Positions 52,346 through 62,176 of a DNA stretch of 64,000 bases are shown in pieces; the stretch's first letter is position 1; each line of letters begins with the position of its first letter. Source of the stretch: Mongoliitalea lutea (GTDB lineage: Bacteria; Bacteroidota; Bacteroidia; Cytophagales; Cyclobacteriaceae); contig NZ_BMYF01000013.1 of the NCBI RefSeq assembly GCF_014652135.1, positions 62,001 to 126,000 on the forward strand, written 5' to 3'. Under the pieces are notes generated by a model. The model did not search any database. It was given only the letters and a program-made list of their open reading frames with translations, and was not told the origin of the DNA. The translations under genes were made by a program, and so were the position numbers.

Positions 52346-52741
52346 TTAGTCTTGAGCCCTGCCTTCCATTATTCTAAAAAATAAAATTTGGGCCATCCTT
52401 CCGGCGTGTTCTTTGGCGTAATCTGCCACCTCTCCTTCAAAATAAGTATCTACTGTACCAAACCATAAGCCCAGCCAATGCTCGAAATGCGCTTGTTCGA
52501 GTTGGCGATTAAAAGTTCTATCCACTTCTTTATGAACGGGAACAGGGCTAAACTTGCCAGCCCCAGGTCCCGACTGTAGCAAGACCATCTCCCAAAAGTC
52601 TCCCAATCGTTCCAAATGTGTTGGCCAATCATGAACAATCCTATTAAATATTCTTCCGAGGGTTGCGTCTTCCCGCACTTGGGCATAAAAGCTATTCACC
52701 AAAAACTGAACATCTTCCCGAGTTGAAAGCTGTCTTTTCAT
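52346..52741 (-). CDS. Group III truncated hemoglobin
   Basis: The 131-residue protein has the short globin pattern: NSFYAQVREDATLGRIFNRI, DWPTHLERLGDFWEMVL and the proximal-histidine region AHFEHWLGLWFGTVDTYFEG. Group III truncated hemoglobins bind oxygen, CO or cyanide tightly; the physiological job is unclear. The gene lies 9 bases downstream of the phosphodiesterase gene on the same strand and is followed by the esterase gene, suggesting an operon of the three. Confidence 0.88.
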   Translation of the reverse strand: MKRQLSTREDVQFLVNSFYAQVREDATLGRIFNRIVHDWPTHLERLGDFWEMVLLQSGPGAGKFSPVPVHKEVDRTFNRQLEQAHFEHWLGLWFGTVDTYFEGEVADYAKEHAGRMAQILFFRIMEGRAQD

Positions 52742-52750
52742 ACGTTTGGA

Positions 52751-53998
52751 TTATTTTGATTGAAGAACAGGCTTTAAAACCTCCGAGTTCCCATCAATAT
52801 AATCCGGCACCTCCAATCCTAACAACATACAGATCAAAGGGTACACATGAACATTATCAAAAGCTGGAATGGATAAACCCTCTTGTATCATTGGTCCTGC
52901 CGCATAAAATATCCCGTGCATTTCTTGGTATTCCGGGCTATACCCATGCTCACCAAAAACATCCGTTTTAAACATAGCAGAACGATTCTGATAACTCATC
53001 ATCCCTGATGGAGTGGTCAGGTAATAGCCCAATTCAGGCAGGATTAGAATATCACCAATGCGCTCTTGATACAAATCAAGAGTTTTGTAGTACTCCCGAT
53101 TTTCTACCTTCACCGCCTTGAAAGGAGCTTCTTGGGCATTCAACTGCTTTAACACTGCATCAACTTCCGCTGGATTTTCCAAATACACATGAGCTAGCGC
53201 TCCATTGTTCACTACCCTGCCGTTGATACCCTCAGTAATATCATCCAAGTTTACCAATTGGTTTTTTGGAACGTCTGCCATCCCATGATCTGACACAATA
53301 ATTACATTGACATCAAAATCAAAACTTTTGATTCCTTCCAATAATGCTCCTAATTCCCGGTCGAGTTTCTCTAAGCGCTTCCCAACCTCCACATCATTAC
53401 TCGGGCCATAGCGATGTCCGAAATCGTCCATATCAGAAAAATACATGGTGATCAAGCGTGGCCTTTCATCTTCCGGAAGATTTAACCACTCAAAAACCTT
53501 AGCAATTCTCGTCAGATTCGGCACATTCCCATCGTAATTGAAATAATGGGTTGGTCTAATACCTTGTACAGGAGCTTCCGATCCAACGAAAAAGTAAGAA
53601 GCTGTTGTCAATCCGTTCTTTTCTGCATGCACCCAAATCGGAGTCCCTCCATACCAATAGCCATCCTCTACAATGCTACGATCCCGAATATTATATACTT
53701 GGTCTTTATAAGGGTCATAAAAAGAATTATCCACCAAGCCATGATTTTCCGGGCGCATCCCTGTAGCGATGCTGTAATGATTGGGAAAAGTTTTGGTCGG
53801 AAAAGAGGGTATCAATGCTTCCGCAGCAGTTCCCGAGGCTATGAACTTACTCAGGTTTTCGGGTTGAAAACGCTCCACGTAATCATATCGAAAGCCATCG
53901 AGAGAAATTAAAATGACATGTTGATTATTTTGCGCAATGCACTTAAAAAACAAACCATTCAAAAAAAGTACCAACAACACGATTTTTATTTTTTCCAT
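52751..53998 (-). CDS. Secreted alkaline phosphatase superfamily phosphodiesterase (ENPP-like)
   Basis: The 415-residue protein has a signal peptide ending in CIAQ (about residue 23). ISLDGFRYDY gives the first metal ligand, FPTKTFPNHYSIATG contains the nucleophile threonine, and ITMYFSDMDDFGHRYG with IIVSDHGMADV complete the two-zinc site. This is the nucleotide pyrophosphatase/phosphodiesterase branch. It hydrolyses nucleotides or phosphodiesters in the periplasm; the exact substrate is unknown. It is upstream of the truncated hemoglobin gene (9 bases). Confidence 0.9.
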   Translation of the reverse strand: MEKIKIVLLVLFLNGLFFKCIAQNNQHVILISLDGFRYDYVERFQPENLSKFIASGTAAEALIPSFPTKTFPNHYSIATGMRPENHGLVDNSFYDPYKDQVYNIRDRSIVEDGYWYGGTPIWVHAEKNGLTTASYFFVGSEAPVQGIRPTHYFNYDGNVPNLTRIAKVFEWLNLPEDERPRLITMYFSDMDDFGHRYGPSNDVEVGKRLEKLDRELGALLEGIKSFDFDVNVIIVSDHGMADVPKNQLVNLDDITEGINGRVVNNGALAHVYLENPAEVDAVLKQLNAQEAPFKAVKVENREYYKTLDLYQERIGDILILPELGYYLTTPSGMMSYQNRSAMFKTDVFGEHGYSPEYQEMHGIFYAAGPMIQEGLSIPAFDNVHVYPLICMLLGLEVPDYIDGNSEVLKPVLQSK

Positions 53999-54152
53999 AA
54001 TTCACTCATTTATTGCAAAGATAGTATTCAAAAAATTAAAAGTTGAACCAAACTAATCCCAATGAATTTTTGAAAATTAATATCAATTAATTTTCAAACT
54101 TTTTCCCATTTATTTCATCCATCTATCTCAAATAATCTCTCCTATCCCAATA

Positions 54153-55175
54153 TCAACCAATATCCTCTCTACCTTTCCGCCAATTCAGCGCATTCAGCGA
54201 GAGCACAAGCCCTTCATGCTCCCTCACAGGCAGTGGGTCTTTGGTGTCAAACTTTTCCTCAGGCAACTGTTCTTTGATGTCCAATAAATCTCCCAGAACC
54301 GGCTGACCTGCATCAATCCATGCTGTGTACCAAAAATCTGCCACCAGTTTGATGGCTGCCCGCATTTGCCGCTCAACCTGACCGTCTAACAATTCGTGAT
54401 ACGCTAAAGTAAATGGACGGGAATGTAAACGGGTATTGATACCTCCCCTTTCCTCGTAGGTAAACTTTTTATCCTTGTCAAAGCGAGCGGTAAGCTCCCG
54501 TTCAAATCGAAGGACTGAATCCAAAGCAGCATGAGCTCCCTCAACTGCGGACCAAATCGCGAGCTGTGGTCTTTCTATATACATCGCCTGCCCGACAAAA
54601 AAATCATACTCATCTACCAAAAGCTCAGGAATCCTACTTTCCCAAAACGCATGAATCCCATGTTGATTGGTCAATTGCCCATTATAATTCTGTGTGGTAT
54701 GCAGGGGTACATGCATATCCGCGATGTAATGCCCTAAATCCGCGGCAAGTCGTAGAATGGCTTTTTTATCTTTTTTCAAAAAAGCATTGGTCAATTGGAG
54801 CTTAACATGATACACGTTCCAAGGGCCTATGCCATGTGCTCTAAGGTGAGATTCCTCATACACTTCCAAAGCTTGATGCCAATAACGAGGAAGTTTATAA
54901 AGTGCACTATCTCCATAAGCCTCCACATCAATGTAATGTTTTTCGGCCTCCCCAAGCACCGCATACCTTCTCCTATCGGGATTGATCGCATTATCGGTAA
55001 TATAATCAATGTGGTACTTGAAAAACCCGAACATCTCCGGTGGCAAGGAAAATACGGCCTGTCTATTAATTCTCCTATGCGCAAAAAAGCCCCATGCATA
55101 ACATTCCCCTACACTCACTAACAATAACACCAATAGTATTACTTGGATCAACTTTCTTTTCCAACGATCGCTCAT
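54153..55175 (-). CDS. Zinc-dependent phospholipase C / S1-P1 nuclease-like protein
   Basis: The 340-residue protein has an N-terminal hydrophobic signal (LIQVILLVLLLVSVGECYA). WGFFAHRRINRQAV and DLGHYIADMHVPLHTTQNYNG supply the three-zinc histidines and aspartates of the zinc-phospholipase C / S1-P1 fold; HAFWESRIPELL is similar to S1-P1 enzymes too. It is therefore a secreted zinc hydrolase, either a phospholipase or a nuclease. A gene-free stretch of 150 bases with CAATATC microrepeats lies downstream. Confidence 0.75.
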   Translation of the reverse strand: MSDRWKRKLIQVILLVLLLVSVGECYAWGFFAHRRINRQAVFSLPPEMFGFFKYHIDYITDNAINPDRRRYAVLGEAEKHYIDVEAYGDSALYKLPRYWHQALEVYEESHLRAHGIGPWNVYHVKLQLTNAFLKKDKKAILRLAADLGHYIADMHVPLHTTQNYNGQLTNQHGIHAFWESRIPELLVDEYDFFVGQAMYIERPQLAIWSAVEGAHAALDSVLRFERELTARFDKDKKFTYEERGGINTRLHSRPFTLAYHELLDGQVERQMRAAIKLVADFWYTAWIDAGQPVLGDLLDIKEQLPEEKFDTKDPLPVREHEGLVLSLNALNWRKGREDIG

Positions 55176-55563
55176 AGACAGGCAGTACCAACGTTAAACC
55201 ATCAAATAAAACATGCTTAAAGCTACGTGAATACACAAGAGATTCCATGAAATGGGCACAAGTTAAACGTTTAATTAATCGACTAATTTTCAAACCCTTT
55301 CTACTTTTCCTTTGCAAACTCAAGGTCATACGGCCAAAATCGTGGAAATACGGCATGAATTTTAAATTTTATGAGAGAAGGTTGTTTGAATCCTTTGAAA
55401 AACACTACCTTTGCAGCATTCGGCGGGAATACTAGAATCACATATGATTTTCATACTCAACAAGGTTTTGTTTGAAAATCCCTTTGCAGTTAAAAATATT
55501 TGTATTAGTTTTGCACTCCGTTTAGAATTGGGGTGTATCAAAAGAATTTAAGTAAATAAAGAT
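55176..55563. other. Intergenic region between the zinc hydrolase and rpsT
   Basis: It contains the promoter of rpsT (see 55483-55513) and otherwise nothing recognisable. Short open frames on both strands overlap and look like chance. Confidence 0.4.
55483..55513 (+). promoter_or_regulatory. Promoter of rpsT
   Basis: TTTG at 55483-55486 and TAGTTTTG at 55506-55513 are separated by 19 bases, matching the Bacteroidota consensus exactly. Transcription would start near 55519, leaving a leader of about 45 bases before the rpsT ATG at 55564. Confidence 0.8.
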
Positions 55564-55818
55564 ATGGCAAATCATAAATCCGCACTTAAGAGAATCCGTG
55601 CAAACGAAGCCAAGCGATTGAGAAACAGATATCAGCACAAAACGACTCGTACGTTTATCAAAAGGCTGAAAAATGTAACTGATAAAGCTGAGGCTCAGGA
55701 GTTATTGAAAACAGTAACATCCATGATTGACAAACTTGCTAAGAAGAACATCATTCATAGGAACAATGCATCTAACAAGAAGTCTAAGTTGACTAAGATG
55801 GTTAATGCATTAGCCTAA
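55564..55818 (+). CDS. rpsT: 30S ribosomal protein S20
   Basis: The 84-residue protein starts MANHKSALKRIRANEAKRLRN and consists of long basic helices, as S20 does. It binds 16S rRNA early in small-subunit assembly. It is transcribed alone from a consensus promoter and followed by a strong terminator. Confidence 0.97.
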   Translation: MANHKSALKRIRANEAKRLRNRYQHKTTRTFIKRLKNVTDKAEAQELLKTVTSMIDKLAKKNIIHRNNASNKKSKLTKMVNALA

Positions 55819-55840
55819 TATAAACTTAAACGTTTAAATT

Positions 55841-55868
55841 GCCCTGTCAGCGATGTCAGGGCTTTTTT
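55841..55868 (+). terminator. Rho-independent terminator of rpsT
   Basis: GCCCTG (55841-55846) and CAGGGC (55857-55862) pair, with CA/TG pairs further in the loop, and six T's follow. Confidence 0.85.
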
Positions 55869-55933
55869 ATTTTTAGTCCAGTTTATACTTTTATCCAATA
55901 GTTTTTTGATTTATTATCAAAACCACTTGGACT

Positions 55934-56632
55934 ATGGAAGCATTCAACTCGATCAAAATCTCACTTTTAGCAGAAGATGACCGTCCACGGGAAAAATTAT
56001 TGCTTCGTGGCAAAGCACATTTGTCCGATGCAGAACTTTTGGCCATTCTAATTGGGTCAGGCACCAGATCTCTGAGTGCCGTAGACTTAGCCAAACACAT
56101 CCTCAAGCACTGTAATTACGACCTATCTGAATTGGCAAAAAAATCTATCACGGATCTTAAAAAATTCAAAGGCATTGGAGAAGCAAAAGCCATCACCATC
56201 GTGTCCGCGCTAGAACTTGGCAGAAGGCGGAAATTGATAACAGAACAATCCAAGCGTTTCAAAATCTCCTCCTCTTCAGATGTATGGCAATTGATGAAGC
56301 CAGATTTGCTAGATGAACCCGTGGAGCACTTTTATGTCCTGTACTTGAACCGTAATAATTATGTCATAAAAAAACAGCTGATCAGCTCGGGGGGCACCAC
56401 CGGCACTGTAGCAGATCCCAAAATCATCTTCAAATATGCTTTGGAATGCACCGCTAATGGAATGATTTTGGTCCACAACCACCCATCAGGCAATGTTAAA
56501 CCTTCTGAACAGGATCGTCGTTTGACACAGAAACTGGTTGATGTTGGCAAAAATCTGGAAGTATCCGTACTCGATCACCTGATATTCACAGATGTTGCCT
56601 ATTTTAGCTTCGCCGATGAAGGATTAATGTAA
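55934..56632 (+). CDS. radC: RadC family JAB-domain protein
   Basis: The 232-residue protein has an N-terminal helix-hairpin-helix (KSITDLKKFKGIGEAKAITI) and a C-terminal JAB/MPN domain with the zinc motif HNHPSGN (H181, H183, S185) and a further acid (EQD). RadC was named as a repair protein, but its role is disputed, and related proteins appear in mobile elements. Here it is a normal full-length copy in a housekeeping context. The DUF1684 gene begins 3 bases after its stop. Confidence 0.93.
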   Translation: MEAFNSIKISLLAEDDRPREKLLLRGKAHLSDAELLAILIGSGTRSLSAVDLAKHILKHCNYDLSELAKKSITDLKKFKGIGEAKAITIVSALELGRRRKLITEQSKRFKISSSSDVWQLMKPDLLDEPVEHFYVLYLNRNNYVIKKQLISSGGTTGTVADPKIIFKYALECTANGMILVHNHPSGNVKPSEQDRRLTQKLVDVGKNLEVSVLDHLIFTDVAYFSFADEGLM

Positions 56633-56635
56633 CTC

Positions 56636-57256
56636 ATGACAACTCGAACGATCATTACAATTGGGGTATTGGCGGTTATCGCTATAGCATTTGTATACAT
56701 GTTGAAATTTGTTTCCAATGACGATGTTTACGTTGAAAACATTGAACGAGAGCGAGACAAACAGTACAAATATCTTCGATTCAATGCTGAATCTCCACTT
56801 ACGGAAGACCAAAAAAAGGCTTTGGGTGAATTGGACTTCTTCCCAATCGACCCCTCCTATCGTATCCGTGCCAAAATGGTCCCTGTAGAAGACCGTAAAA
56901 TGTTGGAAATCCCTATGACTGATGGCAGTGTGGAAAAGTACCTCAAGCACTCCTATGCGGAGTTTCAGATTCAGGGTCAACAAGTACGGCTTTTACTTTT
57001 ACAAGCCTCACGAGAGACGGATAAGAGGAATTTCTTCCTTGCCTTTGCAGATGCCACAAGTGGAGAAAGCACCTATGGCGCAGGTCGCTACCTCAACTTA
57101 AAGCAGGATGGTAAAAACAGCATCACCATAGATTTCAACTTGGCTTATAATCCGTATTGTGCATACAATCCTGAATATGCCTGTCCACTGCCCCCGCGGG
57201 AAAATATCTTGGAAATAGCCATCGAGGCCGGGGAAAAGGATTATGTGAAAGGCTAG
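56636..57256 (+). CDS. DUF1684 domain-containing protein
   Basis: The 206-residue protein has an N-terminal membrane anchor (IITIGVLAVIAIAFVYML). The body ends with LAYNPYCAYNPEYACPLPPR and ENILEIAIEAGEKDY, the characteristic DUF1684 end. The family has no established function. It probably shares a transcript with radC (3-base gap). The pheT promoter lies in the following 119 bases. Confidence 0.9.
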   Translation: MTTRTIITIGVLAVIAIAFVYMLKFVSNDDVYVENIERERDKQYKYLRFNAESPLTEDQKKALGELDFFPIDPSYRIRAKMVPVEDRKMLEIPMTDGSVEKYLKHSYAEFQIQGQQVRLLLLQASRETDKRNFFLAFADATSGESTYGAGRYLNLKQDGKNSITIDFNLAYNPYCAYNPEYACPLPPRENILEIAIEAGEKDYVKG

Positions 57257-57320
57257 ATACTCCGGTATTCAACCTTTCTACCCTTCTGCTTTCAAATTCT
57301 ACACTTTTTCGGCTCAAGGC

Positions 57321-57350
57321 TTCCTGCCTACAGCTTTTATCTTAAATTTG
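57321..57350 (+). promoter_or_regulatory. Probable promoter of pheT
   Basis: TAAATTTG at 57343-57350 matches TAnnTTTG; the -33 part is only TTC (57321-57323) at 19 bases. Transcription would start near 57356, close to the ATG at 57376. Confidence 0.45.
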
Positions 57351-57375
57351 TGCATCATTTTGAAAAGCAGAACAA

Positions 57376-59787
57376 ATGAAAATTTCATATAATAGACTCA
57401 AAACCTACATAGCCATTCAAGAAAGTCCTGAGGAAATCGGAGCTTTGCTTACAGGTAGTGGACTGGAAGTTGAAGGAATTGAGCAATTTGAATCCATCAA
57501 GGGCGGCCTAAAAGGTGTAGTCATAGGAGAAGTACTGACTTGTGAAAGACATCCCAATGCGGACAAATTGAGCTTGACGACTGTTGACATCGGCTCGGAT
57601 GTAGTGCCCATTGTGTGTGGCGCTCCCAATGTAGCGAAAGGACAAAAAGTAATTGTTGCTACAGAAGGCAGTATGCTTTACCCAGTTACGGGTGAACCTT
57701 TCGAAATTAAAAAAGCCAAAATCCGTGGGGAGGTATCTCAAGGAATGATTTGCGCCGAAGATGAAATCGGCATCGGAGAAAGCCACGCTGGCATCATGGT
57801 GTTGGATACAGATTTACCTAATGGAACACCTGCTGCTGAATATTTCAATATTGTCAATGATTTTGTATTTGAAATAGGCTTAACCCCCAATAGAGCTGAT
57901 GCTGCCTCCCACCTAGGTGTTGCACGTGACCTCAGAGCACTTTTAAGAAGAGAAATCTGCATGCATTCCGTGGATGGTTTCAAGCATGACAACGAATCAC
58001 GCATCATTCCTGTAGAAGTAGCAGACGCAGCTGATTGTCCTCGCTATGCAGGTTTGACAATTTCTAATGTAAAAGTTGGACCTTCGCCGGAGTGGTTACA
58101 AAACTACCTGAAGGCATTGGATCTAGACCCGATCAATAATATCGTTGATATCACCAATTTCATTTTACATGATCTGGGACAGCCTTTGCATGCCTTTGAT
58201 GCGGATAAAATTCAAGGAGGCAAAATTATCGTCCAAAAACTGGCAAAAGACACTCCATTCGTCACCTTAGACGAGAAAGAACGCAAACTATCCGGTGAGG
58301 AATTGATGATCTGTGATGAGCAAGGCGGTTTGTGTATTGCCGGGGTATTTGGGGGGAAAGGTTCGGGAGTATCTGAACAAACAAGAAGTATTTTCTTAGA
58401 GTCTGCTTATTTTTCTCCGGACATCATCCGTAAAGGCTCTCAATTCCACGGTCTGAAAACAGATGCTTCTTTCCGCTTTGAGCGCGGTACTGACCCTAAT
58501 ATGCCTGTGTATGCATTGAAGAGAGCTGCAATGCTAATCAAGGAGATTGCAGGTGGGGAAATTTCTTCACCGGTTATTGATTTGTATCCACAGGCCGTTG
58601 AGGACCGCGTCATTGAGGTAAGCTATGCCAACATTGACCGCCTGATTGGGAAAAAACTTGAAAAATCGACCATCAAGGAGATTTTGGAATCCCTGGAAAT
58701 TTCCTACATCGGAGAAACAGAGAAAAACATTACGGTAAAGGTAAAGCCATATCGAGTGGATGTAACTAGAGAGGCTGATGTCATCGAAGAGATTTTAAGG
58801 ATCTATGGATTTGACAATGTGGAGTTGAGCGAAAACCTACAATCAGACTACCTAGCTGAGCATCCAAGCAAAGACCTCAATAAACTCCAACTACGCTTAA
58901 GTGAATTATTGGCTTCGAGAGGTTTTCACGAAATCATCACCAATTCCTTGACCAAGCCTGTATATGCAGAGAAGTCAGGATTCTTAAATCCAGCTCACAA
59001 TGTTGAAATTCTCAATAAACTGAGCGAAGACCTTGGGGTGATGCGGCAGACTTTGTTGTTTTCAGGTTTGGAAGTATTGGCACATAATATCAATCGTAGA
59101 CAAAAGGACTTAAAAGTATTTGAATTCGGTACGGTGTATGCGAAAACATCCGAAGGCTATGCTGAGGGAAGAAAAATTGCCCTTTTCATGACCGGAGACA
59201 AAGCGGCAGAGACCTGGCTGGAACCTTCCAAAAAATTGAGCTTTACAGATTTGTATGCAGCAGTAGAGCTTTTGCTGGAAAAATTAGGCATCAGCAATGC
59301 TAGCACGGCTATCGTTCACGAAGCCCCATTTGACTATGCCCTAGAATTGAAACTAGGGGAAAAAATATTGGGAACGGCAGGTTTGGTCCAGGAATCCTTG
59401 ACCAAATTAGCTGAAGTAAAACAAGAGGTTTGGTACGCAGAATTGGATTGGGATTTATTGGGTAAAAAAGCCAGTGGGCTTAAAAAATTCCAAGAAATTT
59501 CTAGATTCCCCGAAGTAAGAAGAGACCTTTCTTTGGTAATTGACCGTGAGGTTTCCTACGATCAAATCAAAAAGGTAGCTTTGAAAGCCGGAGGAAAGTT
59601 ATTGCAGCGCATGGGTGCCTTTGATGTGTATCAGGGGGACAAAATCGAGGCAGGTAAAAAGGCCTATGCATTGAGCTTTTACTTACAGGATACAGAGCAA
59701 ACTTTGACAGATAAAGTAATTGAAAAGACCATGTCCCGCTTAATTCAAAGTTTTGAAAACGAAGTAGGAGCATACATCCGAAAATAA
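57376..59787 (+). CDS. pheT: Phenylalanine-tRNA ligase subunit beta
   Basis: The 803-residue protein has all beta-subunit parts: an EMAP/OB-type tRNA-binding domain (about 40-150), B3/B4 editing region with LTPNRADAASHLGVARDL near 175, the catalytic-like core (from about 475) and the C-terminal anticodon-binding ferredoxin fold (SRFPEVRRDLSLVID). With PheS it attaches phenylalanine to tRNA-Phe. pheS is not in the window, which is common in Bacteroidota. It is followed at 1 base by the coiled-coil gene and then zapA and rny. Confidence 0.96.
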   Translation: MKISYNRLKTYIAIQESPEEIGALLTGSGLEVEGIEQFESIKGGLKGVVIGEVLTCERHPNADKLSLTTVDIGSDVVPIVCGAPNVAKGQKVIVATEGSMLYPVTGEPFEIKKAKIRGEVSQGMICAEDEIGIGESHAGIMVLDTDLPNGTPAAEYFNIVNDFVFEIGLTPNRADAASHLGVARDLRALLRREICMHSVDGFKHDNESRIIPVEVADAADCPRYAGLTISNVKVGPSPEWLQNYLKALDLDPINNIVDITNFILHDLGQPLHAFDADKIQGGKIIVQKLAKDTPFVTLDEKERKLSGEELMICDEQGGLCIAGVFGGKGSGVSEQTRSIFLESAYFSPDIIRKGSQFHGLKTDASFRFERGTDPNMPVYALKRAAMLIKEIAGGEISSPVIDLYPQAVEDRVIEVSYANIDRLIGKKLEKSTIKEILESLEISYIGETEKNITVKVKPYRVDVTREADVIEEILRIYGFDNVELSENLQSDYLAEHPSKDLNKLQLRLSELLASRGFHEIITNSLTKPVYAEKSGFLNPAHNVEILNKLSEDLGVMRQTLLFSGLEVLAHNINRRQKDLKVFEFGTVYAKTSEGYAEGRKIALFMTGDKAAETWLEPSKKLSFTDLYAAVELLLEKLGISNASTAIVHEAPFDYALELKLGEKILGTAGLVQESLTKLAEVKQEVWYAELDWDLLGKKASGLKKFQEISRFPEVRRDLSLVIDREVSYDQIKKVALKAGGKLLQRMGAFDVYQGDKIEAGKKAYALSFYLQDTEQTLTDKVIEKTMSRLIQSFENEVGAYIRK

Positions 59788-59788
59788 T

Positions 59789-60073
59789 ATGATTCACGAA
59801 TCACTCCAACGTACCGAGAAACTCGTACAGCAGCTGGGAAAGAAACTTCAGCAAGCTCAAAAAGACAATGAGACCTTGCAGTCTGAGTTAGTTTCGTTGA
59901 GAAATCAACTGGAAGCGAAAGAACGTACGTTGGAGGATTTTAAAAATCAAATTAAAATCGCTAAACTTGTAAACAGCATACCGGTAGAGGACTTAGAGTC
60001 TGCCGAATTGAGAGAAAAGATCAATAATTATATACAGGAAATTGACAATATAATCGCCTATTTGTCTGAGTGA
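59789..60073 (+). CDS. Small coiled-coil protein between pheT and zapA
   Basis: The 94-residue protein is almost entirely heptad-like helix (LQRTEKLVQQLGKKLQQAQK, then LQSELVSLRNQLEAKERTLE), followed by a short C-terminal helix. It starts 1 base after the pheT stop and ends 1 base before zapA. Size and coiled-coil nature resemble ZapB, which partners ZapA at the division ring in gamma-proteobacteria, but there is no sequence evidence for homology. The family is not otherwise identified. Confidence 0.75.
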   Translation: MIHESLQRTEKLVQQLGKKLQQAQKDNETLQSELVSLRNQLEAKERTLEDFKNQIKIAKLVNSIPVEDLESAELREKINNYIQEIDNIIAYLSE

Positions 60074-60074
60074 T

Positions 60075-60359
60075 ATGGAAACACTTTCAATAAGAATCAA
60101 GATCGGGGATCGAGAGTACCCCATGAAGGTGAAAGCAGAGGATGAAGCAAAAATCAGACATGCAGGCAAGTTGATTAACGATAAAATCAAAAGATACCGC
60201 GATGAGTTTGGCTTGGATGACAGGCAGGATTTGTTGGCCATGGTGGCATTTGACGCAGTAGTTGAGTCCATGGAGCAAAACCTCATCAATAGTGAAGACA
60301 GTGAATTGATAAAATCCAACGTAGAACGCATCAATCAACAGCTCGAAACTCTTTTATAA
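60075..60359 (+). CDS. zapA: Cell division protein ZapA
   Basis: The 94-residue protein begins ETLSIRIKIGDREYPMKVKAEDE and continues KIRHAGKLINDKIKRYRDEFG and LAMVAFDAVVESM, the ZapA pattern of a small strand-rich head and a coiled-coil tail. ZapA cross-links FtsZ filaments at the division site. It sits between the coiled-coil gene (1-base gap) and rny (69 bases later). Confidence 0.88.
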   Translation: METLSIRIKIGDREYPMKVKAEDEAKIRHAGKLINDKIKRYRDEFGLDDRQDLLAMVAFDAVVESMEQNLINSEDSELIKSNVERINQQLETLL

Positions 60360-60428
60360 TTATCGTACCAATCTCAGTTGGTAGCTTTTTAAGCTCTTCA
60401 TGGTAGCGTAATAAACTATATATTACCT

Positions 60429-61997
60429 ATGGGAGCAACCGTTTTATTTATTATCCTAGCAGGCGTCATTGGCCTTGCCGTAGGAGCTGGATTAGCCAGT
60501 GTACTTGTAAAAAACAATAGCAAGAAAATCGAAGATGAAGCACGGGATAAAGCCAAAAGCATTGTCCGTGAAGCAGAAATCAATGCAGAAGCATTGAAAA
60601 AGGACCGTATATTAGAAGCCAAAGAAAAGTATCTAAAGCTGAAATCGGAGTTTGAAGATGAGATGAACAAAAAGAAAAACATCATCATCACCAACGAAAA
60701 CAAAATCAAGCAAAGAGAGCAAGTTCTTTCAAAAGAATTGGAGCAAATTAAGCGAAAAGAAGCTGAATTGGATTCCAAAAAAGAAAATCTACAGGCTCAA
60801 TTGCATGCAGTTCAAGTAAAAAAAGAAGAATTAGACCGCGTGACCAATCAGCGTATCGCTGACTTGGAAAAAATCGCTGGACTAACCAAAGAAGAGGCTA
60901 AAGAGCAATTGGTGGAAATGTTGAAAGATGAAGCACAGACCAAAGCTTCTTCCCACATCAAAGACATCTTGGACAATGCGAAGCTCACAGCAACCAAGCA
61001 GGCTAAGAAGATTGTATTGGATACTATTCAGCGGACTGCTACCGAGCACGCCATTGAAAACTGTGTGTCCGTATTCAACATTGAATCAGATGACATCAAA
61101 GGTAAAATTATCGGTAGAGAGGGTAGAAATATCCGTGCTTTGGAAGCCGCTACGGGTGTTGAAATCATCGTAGATGATACGCCTGAGGCCATCATCATTT
61201 CCGGTTTTGATCCTGTAAGAAGAGAAGTTGCAAGACTTTCCCTGCATCGCTTGGTACAGGATGGGCGTATTCACCCTGCTCGTATCGAAGAGGTAGTTCA
61301 AAAGACCGAGAAAAACATCGAAGAAGAAATTGTCGAGATCGGTGAACGAACCTGTATAGAATTGGGCATCCATGGCCTGCATCCGGAGCTTATCAAGATG
61401 GTAGGCCGTATGAGGTTCCGTTCTTCTTATGGTCAAAACTTGTTGCATCACTCTAAAGAAGTAGCCCGCCTGTGTGCTACCATGGCAGCTGAAATGGGCT
61501 TGAATGCCAAGTTGGCAAAAAGAGCAGGTCTCTTACACGATATTGGAAAAGTGTATCCAGAAGAAGCAGAGCTACCTCACGCAATCTTGGGTATGGAGTT
61601 GGCCAAAAAGTATAAGGAGCACCCAGAAGTTTGTAATGCTATCGGAGCTCACCACGATGAGATCGAGATGACCACCATGATCTCACCTATAGTACAAGCA
61701 TGTGATGCTGTATCAGGCTCCAGACCGGGTGCGAGAAGAGAAATCATGGATAGCTACATCAAGCGACTCAAAGAATTGGAAAACCTTGCTTTGAGTTTTG
61801 ATGGAGTCAACAAGTGCTTCGCTATGCAAGCAGGTAGAGAGTTGCGTGTCATGGTAGATGCAGACAATGTAGATGATCAGACAGCAAGCAAACTATCCTT
61901 CGATATTTCCCAAAAGATCGAAAAGGAAATGCAGTATCCTGGCCAAATCAAGATTACTGTCATTCGGGAAATGAGAGCAGTAAGCTACGCCAAATAA
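60429..61997 (+). CDS. rny: Ribonuclease Y
   Basis: The 522-residue protein has an N-terminal membrane helix ([20 protein letters not shown]), a long charged coiled coil (about residues 30-190), a KH domain ([20 protein letters not shown]) and an HD domain with LLHDIGK near residue 370 and AHHDEIE. It is the membrane-bound endonuclease that starts mRNA decay. Length and domains are normal. It is last in the pheT-zapA-rny cluster and ends at a terminator. Confidence 0.96.
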   Translation: MGATVLFIILAGVIGLAVGAGLASVLVKNNSKKIEDEARDKAKSIVREAEINAEALKKDRILEAKEKYLKLKSEFEDEMNKKKNIIITNENKIKQREQVLSKELEQIKRKEAELDSKKENLQAQLHAVQVKKEELDRVTNQRIADLEKIAGLTKEEAKEQLVEMLKDEAQTKASSHIKDILDNAKLTATKQAKKIVLDTIQRTATEHAIENCVSVFNIESDDIKGKIIGREGRNIRALEAATGVEIIVDDTPEAIIISGFDPVRREVARLSLHRLVQDGRIHPARIEEVVQKTEKNIEEEIVEIGERTCIELGIHGLHPELIKMVGRMRFRSSYGQNLLHHSKEVARLCATMAAEMGLNAKLAKRAGLLHDIGKVYPEEAELPHAILGMELAKKYKEHPEVCNAIGAHHDEIEMTTMISPIVQACDAVSGSRPGARREIMDSYIKRLKELENLALSFDGVNKCFAMQAGRELRVMVDADNVDDQTASKLSFDISQKIEKEMQYPGQIKITVIREMRAVSYAK

Positions 61998-62017
61998 TTA
62001 ATCCTAGTCTGATATAC

Positions 62018-62050
62018 AAATCCCCAAGCAATCCTGTTTGGGGATTTTTG
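62018..62050 (+). terminator. Rho-independent terminator of rny
   Basis: AAATCCCCAA (62018-62027) and TTGGGGATTT (62038-62047) form a perfect 10-bp stem followed by more T. Confidence 0.85.
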
Positions 62051-62103
62051 CATTAATATGGTCTTCACAAAATTCACAATAAAGTTTAAACAGTCAGTAT
62101 TAA

Positions 62104-62132
62104 AAAAAATCACCTATACGAAATGATTTTTT
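62104..62132 (+). promoter_or_regulatory. Inverted repeat upstream of the Xre/RES operon (possible operator)
   Basis: AAAAAATCA (62104-62112) and TGATTTTTT (62124-62132) are perfect complements spaced by 11 bases, ending 45 bases before the antitoxin start. Xre antitoxins usually repress their own operon, so this is a candidate binding site. Confidence 0.4.
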
Positions 62133-62176
62133 GGACAAATTACGTTATATTAGAAGACAATTTACCGATTAGTGTT

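Noticed and set aside
60360-60428. 6S RNA (ssrS) behind zapA, as seen in gamma-proteobacteria
   Set aside because: The gap is only 69 bases, far too short for 6S RNA, and no matching hairpin is present.
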